From contig OZ038532.1 in NCBI GenBank assembly GCA_964036665.1, forward strand, positions 7,998,001 through 8,062,000: a stretch of DNA of 64,000 nt, in the 5' to 3' direction. The stretch comes from Gordius sp. MW1 (Eukaryota; Nematomorpha; Gordioida; Gordea; Gordiidae). The position numbers and the translations under genes are program-made. Positions 46,901-58,496 of this stretch are shown here, in pieces. A model generated the notes under the pieces. The model made no database searches. It had not been told where the DNA came from and worked only from the letters and a program-made list of their open reading frames with translations. Each line of letters opens with the position of its first letter. The stretch's first letter is position 1.

Positions 46901-49118
46901 TAGAGCTAACTAAGCTTTTAATTCGTTTGAAGAATGAAAAACTTTAAAATTTTTATATAACGAATTTTCCGAAATTGAGTTTAAAATTTTTTAAATGTAT
47001 TTAATTAATAAAACAAATTAATAATTTAAGCGTGTATTATTTTTGTTGCAAGGTTTCCTGTTATAACGCCAATTACTCTGATACTGGCCTGTTTGGAGCT
47101 TTTGTGGTAGGTCAACCCAACGATATGGATAAATTGCTGCGCTGCGTAGTTAATTTGTACCGAGAGCTGGGTCGTTCAGGCGTAACTGATCAGGAGCTGA
47201 ACAATGCCAAGTATAGTTATACCCTCTTTTAGCTTATGTTGATAACAAAATTAAAAAATTAATTAAACGAATTTAGCGAAAACACTCGTTTTTTAAAGTA
47301 AACTAGAAGCGAATTGGAAAGCCAATAACAAACAATTTTTTTGCTTATGAAATTCTTTTGCGAAGCGTTTAATTAGTAGTATTCAATTACACTACCGCAC
47401 GTTTAGGACTTTGTTGAAATCATCTTACCTCATGTCGATGGAAAATACGTTGTCGAATTTGGAGGAAGTCATGTTACAGACGTTCTTGACCCACCAAGTG
47501 GCTAAGCCTGACAAAATAATGGGAATCATAGACGGGATAAGTGCCGACGACGTTTCTAAGGTCTGCTTAATAGTGCGATATACAAATTTTTAGTGTTACG
47601 CTCATAAACCTGTGTTGTAACGGGTAGGTCTTATCCCTTGAATTCTCATTGAATTAACATCATAAGTTCTTGTTATCATCCCTTTTCCTCCTTAGAATTA
47701 AGCACTTAATTTTGTATTCTTTCTTTCACTCTTTTTGTTCAATAATCTTGGTTTAATTGAGGCTTGAGGTCATCCCACCGCTATCACCATTTATTAGAAA
47801 TAATAAGGTAAGGATAATGATTTATTAAGTTGTAATAAAGAGCAAATGATATACAAATAAAAGTTGTACTAAATTAACTATTCTTCTTTCACGTATTACA
47901 TATACGACACTTAGTTAATTACCTTGGAAGTTATATTCCACAATTACAATCCAAAAATTTAATTTTAAATAAATTAACATCTGCAACAGTAAAATGGAAT
48001 CGGAGATTATGACAGAATCACAGGTCTTTAACGAAATAAAAAACTTAATTTCAGCGGATGACTAAAACTAAAGATCGACCAAACAAAACACTATCATAGA
48101 CTAGTAATACAATCGCTTGCCAAATCAGTTGTTAGTTATTGAGTAAGGGCTGTAGGCCGCCATGTCTAAGATATATATTAACAGACTAACCGCCTTTCAT
48201 TTTGTTCAATGTAATGTTAAACTTACGCGTGGAAAGATTATCGTTTAATGTTTTCATTGTTCCTTCTTTCGTAACTTTCGCAATTTTTACTATTCAAATG
48301 CGCTCATTGAAAAATCCTCAACCACAATGGTGGAGCCTTAGTTACATAATGAATTTAATGCAGAAATCAGCTGTTGGTGCCAGTCTATTGTATTTTTAAT
48401 TTATGGTTACACCCTTACTTGATAACCTTTATTTTTCTTTTTTAAGTTGACTATAATGGAGATCTTTTTAAAAGGGGGTGGAGTATGTTTGAAAACACGG
48501 TAGATATTATTTCTACGCCGTTGGTTTTCAAACCTTTTACTTCCAGCGTTTAAAATTGTTTATAATTTAGTTGTTTACTCAAAAATCATTAAAAACTTGA
48601 TGTTTTTGAATGAGCCAATATCATGAATGGATTGAAACTTAGAAACAATTTTCAGACTAAGACCTGCGCGGGTCCTCGAAATGTTTGACACTAAAAGTAA
48701 AAATAAAATTGGTTGCGTTTGGGTTAAGCGAATTGACTTTACAGCATCCTGTCATGCATTTTCACAATAAAACGTTTAAAAATAGTGGTTGTCTTTATTA
48801 TTTTAGTAATGCTGGTGGCTTTAAACATATTTCGATCTAACATTTGCAAAAAAATATAGGGTACCCGTTAAAATTCAAATTTTTATTGGATTGTCTGGTC
48901 GGGTTCTTAGCTTCGCGCTGGTTTTAGGAAATTACTTAAACTTTTAAATTAGGATAATGCCTTAGCTAAGTCTAGCAAAATAATCATTGCTAATATTTGA
49001 ATCCGCTTTAATTTTATAACATTAGGTGGCGAAGAAAGTAATTGGTACTCAAAAATGTTCGTTAGCTGTTAGTGGAAACTTGAAGAACACCCCCTACCTA
49101 GATCAATTGTTGGCTTGA
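43937..49118 (+). CDS. UQCRC2: Cytochrome b-c1 complex subunit 2, mitochondrial (core protein 2)
   Basis: Core protein 2 of respiratory complex III, on the matrix side of the inner mitochondrial membrane. Thirteen exons join in phase: 43937-43942, 43987-44094, 44143-44298, 44333-44397, 44442-44498, 44538-44662, 44767-44864, 45163-45403, 45796-45859, 46400-46553, 47053-47210, 47407-47560 and 49026-49118, giving 492 residues (the bovine protein is about 453). The first exon is only six bases (ATGCTA). MLRRFLATK is a fitting mitochondrial presequence. [77 protein letters not shown] and [14 protein letters not shown] match the M16 core-2 family. The HxxEH zinc motif of active M16 peptidases is replaced by VSHLLR, as usual for this subunit. 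Donor 10 (GTTTCC) is weak. A poly(A) signal lies at 49318. Confidence 0.95.
45405..45605. mobile_element. Family A MITE copy in UQCRC2 intron 8
   Basis: AGCTGGGTTTTGCTTGG, CTTTGGTTTTAGTC, AAAATTTGAAAAACAGACC, AAAGGTCGAACAAACAAAAA and CAGCCGTTTTAACAACACTG follow the family A plan. It begins at or beside the splice donor (45404), so the left terminus is lost or overlaps it. Confidence 0.7.
45934..46105 (+). repeat. Family G repeat, copy 2, in UQCRC2 intron 9
   Basis: GGGCTTGTCATAATATCGG, AAATATCCGATTCAATTTCA and TTTATTTCAACTATTGAG match 38697-38870 in the same order and spacing. Confidence 0.6.
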
Positions 49119-49317
49119 ATAGCATCATTTTGCGATATTGTCCACTAAACGCACATATAAAAATTATAAAAGCATCTAATGATTATAGACTTCCTTTTAA
49201 TTTGTTGTGCACGTAATTTATCTTTTCCGTGATTTTAAAAATGATTACTTGAAATATTAAAGTTGCTTTGTTAAAAAGAATTACATGGAATGTTGTGATG
49301 ATATACATATAATATAG

Positions 49318-49323
49318 AATAAA
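49318..49323 (+). other. Poly(A) signal of UQCRC2
   Basis: AATAAA, 200 bases after the UQCRC2 stop codon; the first on the plus strand after it that I see. Confidence 0.5.
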
Positions 49324-49850
49324 TTTTATGGAAAAGGCTTATCAAACCGTTTGTTTTCTGCTGTTGAAATAGAGCAATGTGTGCTATAGGAATTTAGAAT
49401 AAAAACTTGAGTTTTGCAGTTATAAAGAGGACTATTAGTAATTGTGAAAGGCAACTTGTTCAGGGAAATGTACAATTTTTGACACTGTTTCAAGCCTAAT
49501 TTCTAACACATTGGATTATATATTTTTAATCGTTTAATTTTATACAATTAATATTAATTTAGCATTATAAATAGGCAAGGTTATTTTAGTAATGGTCTCA
49601 TGGGATTGATAAAGAAAGTGGGAGGAAAGGCATTCCAATATTTCGGTCTTCTTGTGAACATTATGGAGAAAAAATGAAAAAAGGCGCTTTAAAATAAGGC
49701 GTAATGAGGGTAAAGTGGTAACTACAAAAGTTGGTAGAACGAATAATAAAAAAATATGTGTTAATACCAATATAGCCTTTTAATTATATTGTTTTGGAAT
49801 CTTTTGTATTGTATGTATGTGTATAATTCCACAAACCTTTATTAATCAAA

Positions 49851-50024
49851 TCATTTAGTTATTATTTTAAAATTAGTATCGAAATCATTTTTAATTTGAT
49901 CCAAGAATCTCATCGAATCTTCATATAGTTGTGACATGTTACCAAGTGCTGCTTCCAGCTTGGCGTTTTCTTTTATCAAATTTTCCAAATGTGATGACAA
50001 ACGTTTAATGTTCGAGTTTGAATT
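49851..50024 (-). CDS. Possible terminal exon of an unidentified helical protein
   Basis: Minus strand: an acceptor-like TTTATTTCCAAAG is followed by an open frame of 57 codons ending at 49851. It contains SHLENLIKENAKLEAALGNM and SQLYEDSMRFLDQIKNDFD, which has coiled-coil heptad character and a natural amino-acid mix. A poly(A) signal AATAAA (49843-49838 on the minus strand) follows the stop by eight bases. The end of the frame (IKNDFDTNF) loosely recalls the KxDL motif of small lysosome-complex subunits, but the similarity is too weak to name. No upstream exon was found. It would be convergent with UQCRC2. Confidence 0.45.
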   Translation of the reverse strand, partial: NSNSNIKRLSSHLENLIKENAKLEAALGNMSQLYEDSMRFLDQIKNDFDTNFKIITK

Positions 50025-50572
50025 CTTTGGAAATAAATTTACAAACAATTATTGCAATTTTAACCAATTCTTTGACGATTTTAAAATTAGCGAATAAACT
50101 ATAGTATTCTCGCATATTAAAACTTGAAAAATATAAGCCCGACCCTCCCTAAAAAAAATGTCCTAACCATTGTCGTGCCCTAACTCTTTGGAATAAAAAT
50201 TTAAATTCTGGTTTAATTAGTTGGTTATGATAATACTAAAAATCTTATTCTTAAAATTGAAATATATTATTCTGCGAAATAATTCTTAGATTTCCAAAAT
50301 GAAGGAGCTTTTGCTGGTTCGTAACTAGGGAGGGGGAGGAGTTATAAATTAAGAAATATATATAAGTCCTTAGTCTTAATTTTGATGCTGTCACAATACA
50401 AAAAACTCGAATTTAGGTATTAATACAGCACGCAGGCCCCCATCATTTTTTTGAACACTTCTAGAACGAAATGTATATTTTCAAATTAATGCTTAAAAAC
50501 ATAAGTTGTCATACATTTTTATAACTATTAAGTAGAACTATTAAAGTTTATTTAAATAGGAACTAGTTTATA

Positions 50573-51894
50573 TCTATATATATAAAGTAAAGTGTATATA
50601 TGTATGTAAGGGCTAATCTCTGAAACTACCTGCCCGATTCGCACGAAAATTTACACCTAGGTTCCCAGGGCGGCCAGGGGTAAAATAGCTTTTTCAGATT
50701 TCTAAAATTCCTTTTAATTTTCAAGATATTGGGTTTTATGCGTTTTGACGTTCAATAAAATGTCAATCAAACGCACCTCCTCGCGTTCGTCGAAAATTTG
50801 AATATACAGACAGTTCTGTAGTAAAAGTGTATCACTTATAGTAGTTTGTAGTAAAACGTAATCTTTTCTTAACGGTGACAATATAAAATTTATGAATTAA
50901 ATTTCTTAAACGTCATCTTTTCTTAACGGTGACAAGACAACATAACATTTATGAATTAAATTTCTTAAACGTCATCTTTTCTTAACGGTGACAACATAAA
51001 ATTAATGAATTAACCTGAAATAAATAAAATTATAGATTATTTGAGAAAATATATAGGTGAAGAAGATGAATTTTTCTCATTATCATTAAATGAGATATTT
51101 TAAATGAGAAAGATGAAAGTATATATAATTTAAATGTAATATAAAATAGTCCAACGTTGATTATTCTGAGTAAATGCTATTAATATATAAATGTCATTAT
51201 TTATCTATCATTAATTTGAGATATTTAAATGAGAATAAATTCTGAAACTACCGGCCCGATTCGCGCGAAACTTTACCCGTAGGTTCTCAGGGCGGCCAGG
51301 TGTAAAATAGCTTTTTCAGATTGCTAAAATTCCTTTTAGTTTTAAAAATATCGGACATTTCTCGGCCTTTTGGTTTTAAAAAAGGGCTAAATTCTGAAAC
51401 TTCAGATCCGATTTGAGCGAAAATTTAGCCGTAGATGCCCAGATAGGCCAGGGGTAAAATAGCTTTTTCAGATTCCTAAAATACCTTTTTGATTTAAAAA
51501 TATTTGACATTTCCCGTCCAGTTTCATTTATAGCAGCATAAATATACAATAATGACGTCATACATACAAAGCTCAAGTTTTCTCGAATTAGATATTAAAA
51601 AGTATAATAAAAATGTTACAGTATACGGTTAAAATTATTGGGGTTTAACAGACTATTTAAATTAAATAAATAAAATTTAAATTATGCAGTTTTTGTCATT
51701 ATTATCACGTGGTCGATCATAGAAGCATATTTTTAATAATTATCCATCCTTCAATTAATTATTTTATTATATTAAAGAAAATATTATAAATTATTTCATA
51801 TATGACCCCATTTTAGATAAGTCTTATTAATAGCTTATACTTAATTAACCACTTAAGGACTGAGCCAAAGCAACGCTTGGCCGGGCACAGCTAG
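50573..51894 (+). mobile_element. Non-autonomous Helitron, 1.32 kb
   Basis: Starts TCTATATATATAAAGTAAAG and ends with hairpin GCCAAAGCAACGCTTGGC, then CGGGCACAGCTAG, inserted between A and T (flanks TTTATA / TAGTTTAT). Inside there are three copies of a block containing CTGAAACT, CCCGATTCG and GGTAAAATAGCTTTTTCAG (50620-50760, 51238-51370, 51391-51530) and three copies of a block with CGTCATCTTTTCTTAACGG (50860-51000). There is no Rep/helicase gene. Confidence 0.9.
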
Positions 51895-51899
51895 TAGTT

Positions 51900-52617
51900 T
51901 ATAAAAAAATATACGGTTTAAATTATTAACTAATTAAAGATAATATTTCTGTAAAAAACGAACTAATTCAAGTTTTAAAAGAGTACTAGTACAGTTTTTT
52001 TTCGTTCCAGAATTGTAAAATATACATAAATAAATATTTTTTTATCTTTGCTTTAACTAACTAGTAATTTTATGAATAAAAATTTTATCCTACGTTAACA
52101 AAAAATTTGCAGTAGACCAATGTAAAATTGCTCTTCATAAGGCCGACGAGCCCTTTATTTTTATTTTAAATTTGTCTAGTAGTGGCCCGATCCAAAAAAA
52201 ATTTCACTCCAACTCGCCCGACTTGAATTCCAACTTTAAAGCTGAAAATTGCATGTAAATATAAAATAAATCAAATGTTATTATTAAAATTTTACAGACA
52301 AATCATTATAATAGAACTTTTAATTTACGACCACCAAAATTAATTATATTATCGACTTTTCGAAATTTTCAATAAAATATACATCTATGAAAAGAATATG
52401 ATTAGGGTCAGGCTGATAACAATCGTTCGTTAGCTAAGGTTTGCTTCGGGCTCGGGCCATGGGATTATCAGGCACATCAGGCCTGATTATTTTATAGTAA
52501 AAAACCCCGGCCCAAAGTTCTCTTGAGGGTTTCAAACAGCCCTTTCAATGCTCTAATACGGATGATAAATTGTTCAACAATTTAACATAAATTATAAAAT
52601 GATAATATTTTATTTAA
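51900..52617. other. No gene recognised
   Basis: AT-rich flank of the Helitron; a GGGCTCGGGCC-containing stretch near 52450 recalls families J and K but has no ends. Confidence 0.3.
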
Positions 52618-52625
52618 TGTTTATA

Positions 52626-52799
52626 CATGAGCGTAGCCAGCATTGGGACTAGAGGGGGGTAATAATGATTTAGGGAGGGGAAAAATGATTATTTTTTGAG
52701 ATTTTAGCCATAATTTTAATAAATGCGACAACATTTATAATTAAGAGAGGGCAGCCGCCTCTCCTTGCCCCCTTCCCTCCCACTTGGTAAACACCCATG
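52626..52799. mobile_element. Family B MITE, copy B16
   Basis: Ends CATGAGCGTAGCCAGC and GGTAAACACCCATG, imperfect TSD TGTTTATA / TATGTATA (6 of 8). Confidence 0.82.
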
Positions 52800-52807
52800 T
52801 ATGTATA

Positions 52808-55800
52808 TATAGAATTACAATTGATAGAAATCAAAGGGAAGTAAATGGGAATCAATTAAATGATATTAACGTTTAATACGAAACGTTGTCCTCAAAGTTT
52901 AAAAATTAAATTTAAGTGTGTATTAATTTTAAATTATAGCTTTTTATATTTAAAGTCGTTAACAAATTTCTTCTAAATAATAATTTATGCACTGAATTAA
53001 TTCATTGTATGACTTAGTTCAAGTTCAAAAAACCATAGTTCAAGTTGTAGTCTAGTTCAAGTTATAGGTTCAATTTATATAATTGTTATTATATAGTTTA
53101 CAGGTCAGATAAAAGTGAACTAAAGCACTGAATTAAGCCAAGTGTTAAAATTTTAATGTAATACTTTATATTTTTGATCCAATAATCCGGATTCTATTTT
53201 TAGATCGTAACATATCTAGATAAATTAAATAGTTTACATTAAAATATAATATAATAGAGGTTCTATACAGATATTAATTTTGCGTAGCGTCCCCTTAAAA
53301 TGCTGCACTTACGATATAAATCCTCTTATAATTATGTTTAATCTTAATAAATTGTCATTCAAGTTAACTAATATACATTTAAATAAGTCTAAAATTGCCA
53401 CCGCTATTATATCTATCTTAAAAATTGTAATATTAGCATTTAATATATAAAAATCAAAGATACTAAACTTAATGTTATAATCTTGCCAGACTCATTCCGA
53501 GCTCTGCTGACCAAAGCTGTAATAAACATTTTTATAAATTTTATTGTTTACAACACTTATCCTGACTTAATTTGAACCAATTCTCTCAGACAATATTAAT
53601 ATAAATAATCTCCTAGTTTAATATTAATGCAATATGAAATATAAATAAGCATATTTTTTTACTTTATTCATTTCATATATTTCTGCATCAACTGTTTTTC
53701 CCTTTTCCTCTCTGACATCCATAATAAATTAATTGTTATAATATAAATAACTTAATGAAAGTCATAGATGCGTCATTATAGATCGTCTCCTAGAATAACG
53801 TCATATAACTCGATCTATTTATTAAGATCGACTTATAAAATTGAGTGCTGATATTTGCTTTACATTTACATCTTTAAGGCGAAGGGTTTAAGGAGAAAAC
53901 AAGTATTTTTATATATCTTCTGTCATTACATTGTTAAATTTTGTTGAAGCATGTTTGTGTTAAAAGTCATCTACATCAAGGTTGTGTACAAAAGTGGAAG
54001 TTTTTGTATATAAGGCAGTTTACAAATTTATTTCAAGATTATGAAGTATATTTCAAACAATTATTTATTGATCTTGAATTAATAGAAATGATGGAAATCT
54101 AGAAAACAAGTTATGTGAATATATTTTACCTGTCCAAACTTCAAAATTTAATTATGGTATCACATTTTCGCTCTCAATGCTTTGAATATATTGTATTTTA
54201 ATTTATTAAATTTGTGAGATATTTTTGCCTTTTTATGAATGTTTTCGTCCTAAGCTTAGGTCTAGATATCAATAAATATTGTGAAATTCGTGTTTTAATT
54301 TAACTGAGATCTTTATTTCGCCCACTCGCTACAACTTATTTGGCCTCAAAACACTGACTAAAATTTAGCGCAATAATTTTTATCAAGGCGAATTTAACCG
54401 TGGCAATTTAATAATTTTTGGAATTTACTATTTAGTCAAAATACATAGAATATCCACTAAAAGGAGAATAGTTTTAAATTAATATTAAAACAAAGTCAAA
54501 GCATTAAATGAAATTGGTTGATGCATGGCAAAGGCCCAAGCATTTAAGAAAGGAATCAAAAATGCCTTTAATTTGTTGTAAATAGTCGGGATGCGATCTC
54601 ATCAATCACTTCTAATATATGCGTCTGCAGCATGCAAAGCAAATGACTTTAACTTAACACTTGAATCCGACACATTTTAAATAGCCTATTTAGCTTTACG
54701 ATTATTGCTAGTGAATATTCTACTATTACGTTATGTATCATAGAAAATTTAAGCCTCGCTGGTTTAAAGGATTAATGTTTGCAACAAAGTTACCTCAGTG
54801 GCTATTAAAAACCCGTCGCTTTTTTTCTACAAATTATTCAGGCATGAGCTATATGTGGTATCCTCGCCCGCACCCCCTTACGTGTGTGTTGGCTCTTACC
54901 CCATATATTATTATTTACCGATCTCGCACAATGATATATATTAAAAATTGATAATTAATATATACGATCCCTCCACACACATACACACACACACACATAC
55001 GCGAAAGTTTTTACTCCTATTTTAGCTGATTAACGTTTTTTAGAGCTTTGTGTTATATATAGTATCATGTTCCAGTGGCGAAATAACGAAAAAAAGATCC
55101 GCGGGAACACGATTTAATATTTGAAGGGATATCAGGAATATATTGGGGGCGGCCGGTCAGGGAAAAAGGGGTTAAAAATACTCACGCGCGTACGCGGAAA
55201 TATACTTTAATTTCTTTCTTTACATCTTAGTTATTTTATATTCAGACAAAGAAAATTAAAAAGAATTATAAAATGATCGAAATATATAAAGTTCTCGATA
55301 CAGTACGCGTATACCAAATTCACTGATGCGTGTTGATAGAAATAATAATATATGAAAAAGGAATAACAAACACGTAAAAGCGCATGGGGGGGGAAGTAAC
55401 ACACACGAAGGGAATTAAATAAAAAGGAAAAGAGGTATACCACAATAAACCACACCACCTCTCCCTTTATCGAGAAGTCGAAGACATAATGTACTTTCGA
55501 TAAGGTCTAGGAGTTCAGTGTTGTTGAATGCAACTTTCTTTTATCTAAAGGTCGAGGCGGCCTATTTAATCTACAATCAAAGTCTGAACATTTGATACGT
55601 ACTATTAAAATTATAAATTTCAAACATCTGGCATCTAGTGCCAGCTCTGGCCTTTGCTCACACGACTGATTTATGTGTAAATCAGCGATAAAAAGGGTAC
55701 GTCATGGCTAACGGATTTTTTTCCAGCTATGTGACTCACCGGGCAACAGCCTCAACAAAAATTATAATTAATCTTTAATTGTCATTTTAAAAATTATCAT
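52808..55800. other. AT-rich stretch without a confident gene
   Basis: Contains a CA microsatellite near 54980 and a 29-base possible exon near 53486-53514 with splice-like borders on both strands, not assigned. The ORF at 54733-54951 is open but matches no family known to me. Confidence 0.3.
55401..55450 (+). repeat. Short direct repeat, left copy
   Basis: ACACACGAAGGGAATTAAAT followed by AAAAAGGAAAAGAGGTATAC and CACA; repeated at 59048-59095 with three differences. The two copies bracket the hAT element but are not its TSD. Confidence 0.6.
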
Positions 55801-55805
55801 TTCTT

Positions 55806-55815
55806 GCGCCTGCGC
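55806..55815. promoter_or_regulatory. NRF1-type palindromic site
   Basis: GCGCCTGCGC fits the GCGCNTGCGC core typical of metazoan NRF1-family promoters and is a rare CpG-rich word in this AT-rich area. No transcript start beside it is known. Confidence 0.25.
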
Positions 55816-56394
55816 AGTCCGCCAAGTAATAGTAAAAGAAAACGCGGTGGGGGGTCGAATATTGGTTAACAACATAATTTTCATATAATTGATATATGTG
55901 TATAATTCAAGTGTGTGTTTTCGTTATATTTATAATTTATATATGTGTATTATTCAAGTGTGTTTGTTCATTAATTTCTCTCTTCCCAAATATGATGAAT
56001 TTAGGCCTTGAGAATTAGTTACGGACAGAGCTGTTAAGAACTAGTTCATTTTGAACTAGTTCATAGAACTAGTTCATAGAACTAGTTCATTTTTTTCTGA
56101 ACTTAGAACTGAACTAGTTACCTTCCCAAAAATTTGAACTGTGAACTTGAACTAGTTCATTTTTTTAAGATTGAACTTGAACTTGAAATAGTTATTTTTT
56201 TTCTAATTCTGAACTTGAACTTGAACTATACAATGTAATTGAAATAGTTCATCACAAATATATTATTTAAAATAAATTTATAAGCCGAGTGTATATGCGT
56301 CAACAATTTGACGTGCATGGTCTTGTCGGTAATCATACAGACACACAGTAACCGCAAATTTTTGATTTTAAAAACACAAAATTTTTTAGAAAAG

Positions 56395-58475
56395 ATGGAT
56401 ACCATTTCTGAAGTAGATAATAGGAACGAGGCAGCTCAATCTACCTTTTTACCTTGGCCTTCAATGGAAGAATACTTCAAATATGTATCTTCAGATAAAG
56501 ATTCATTCAAAGTTAAGTGCAAACTATGCACTAAAGTTGTGGCGGCTTCAAGAACCTCAACAGCCAATTTATGGAGACATATAAAGGTAATAAGAATAAC
56601 GTATTATAATTTATAATATAAAATCTAGGTGTCTCACTATCAAAAACATGATGAGATTAAGAAGGCTGTCAAGAATAAGGCTGGAAAAAGTTGTGAAGCT
56701 AACAAAAAGTTAACACAGACCTTAATTGACAGGCCTTTAAACCAAAATTCCCCAATGGCCATTATCAAATATATAATCAATGGTAATCAACCATTTTCGC
56801 TATGTGATGATGAGCACTTCAATGAATTGTTGAGGGCTTTTAATCCAAAAGCAAAAACAATTTGTAGGCAAACACTCACAGGGAAGGTGATGAAATTTGC
56901 TGCAAAGATGAAAGATACAGTTAGAACAAAGTTAATGGCACCCAAGTATGTATGTACAACTGCAGACTGTTGGACAGCATTTAATAAGTACTTATTAATT
57001 TCTCTAAAATTGTCAATTTATTTTTTTTGTTAGGTCATTTATTGGGGTAACAGCTCATTGGATAGACGATGAGAGTCTTAAAAGAGTTGATGCAGTTCTA
57101 GCCTGCAAATGTTTAGAGGGGAGGCACTCTTTTGATGTTATATGCAAATCCCTTACTCAAATTTACAAAGAGTACCATATTCAAAACAAAAATATCTGTA
57201 CAATTACTGACAACGGATCTAATTTCGTTAAAGCATTCAGGTACTATTTATATAATTCTTCTTTCCTAACTTTTATATAGGATTTTTAATGAAAATGATG
57301 AGATGCAGGAGGAAGTAGTATCTCTTAAGGATATACTTGATCGGGCTGGTTTAGAGGGACATAATCAAAATGATTATGATTATCTACCCAAACATAAGAG
57401 ATGTGCTTGTCACACCCTAAATCTGATTGCTACAAGTGATGTTAACAAGCTTTTGAAAAACAATAATGCGTTTACTAAATTATATAATTCTTCATTCTGT
57501 AAGTGCCAGGCACTTTGGAACCTCAATAGCAGATACACATTATCGGCACAAACCATACGTAACCGTTTTGGGTGTAATATACCCTACCCTGTAGTAACTA
57601 GATGGAATTCAACATTTGATTCCATCTCTGTTATAATAAAAATGATTCAAAATAAGCCTAGTGATTTTCATACTCTCTGTGATGAATTGAGGCTTGAAAG
57701 GCTTTCTTTGGAAGAATCAAATTTTTTACAGGAATATCACTTAGTGAGTCATTATTTTAAATTTATTTAATTTTTTTAAGGTAATGGAGCCACTTGCTAA
57801 GGCCCTTGAAATTTTGCAGGGGCAAACATACATGTATATGGCTTATTATACACCTACCATAAGCCAGATTCAGTTATGTCTGCAGAATATGGTAAACTTA
57901 AAATGGGCTCAACCATTAAAAGATGCTATTTTGAAAGGAATAAACATCAGGTATCAAATATAAATGGATTCTAATATATAAATCATATGGTTTTAAGATT
58001 TCCTGATCTCTATGATGAGGAAAACATTATTGCAGCTGTCCTGCATCCAATTTTTAAGACAGACTGGGCTTGGATCCGGTCACCAGAAAATGTGGAGGAA
58101 AGGTCCAGAATCTTAAAAGCAATAAATTTACTAGTGCCTCAAACAACTGAAAATATGGAGGTGCATGATACACAGAATGGTTTAGATTTTTTTGATATAA
58201 TACGTGAGAATTCTAATAAAGAAACAATTGAAGACTATATTAAATTAAATAATACCTCATTCGATGTATTCGATGAATTTCCCAATCTAAAGCAAATTTT
58301 TATAAAATTTAATGTTTGCCTCCCATCTAGTGCTCCAGTTGAAAGGCTTTTCAGTCTGGGAAAGCTTATATTTGGAGATAAACGTACTTGTTTATTAAAC
58401 GATAATTTTGAGAACAATATTTTATTAAAGTCCAATGGACATCTACTTTCACATGATTTTTATTGTAAATTATAA
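56395..58475 (+). CDS. hAT family transposase (BED zinc finger, hAT C-terminal dimerisation)
   Basis: Six exons in phase, 622 residues: 56395-56586, 56629-56987, 57034-57240, 57281-57743, 57781-57950 and 57998-58475. All five introns are 37-47 bases with GT-AG ends. The N-terminus is a BED finger (CKLC, LWRHIK, then H after splicing, residues about 45-70). The RNase H-like core has TTADCWTAF, TITDNGSNFVKAF and the CACHTLNLI motif, followed by VVTRWNSTFDS, AAVLHPIFKTDW and the C-terminal SAPVERLFSLGKLIFGDKR region used for dimer formation. No stop or frameshift is present. A poly(A) signal AATAAA is at 58491. This start is preferred because it precedes the BED domain in the usual way. Confidence 0.95.
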
Positions 58476-58490
58476 TTGTATATTGTTTGT

Positions 58491-58496
58491 AATAAA
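58491..58496 (+). other. Poly(A) signal of the hAT transposase gene
   Basis: AATAAA, 16 bases after the transposase stop codon and still within the element. Confidence 0.5.

Noticed and set aside
54733-54951. 72-codon ORF with KLPQWLLKTRRFFST
   Set aside because: No recognised family, no clear splice borders tying it to other exons, and an atypical continuation.
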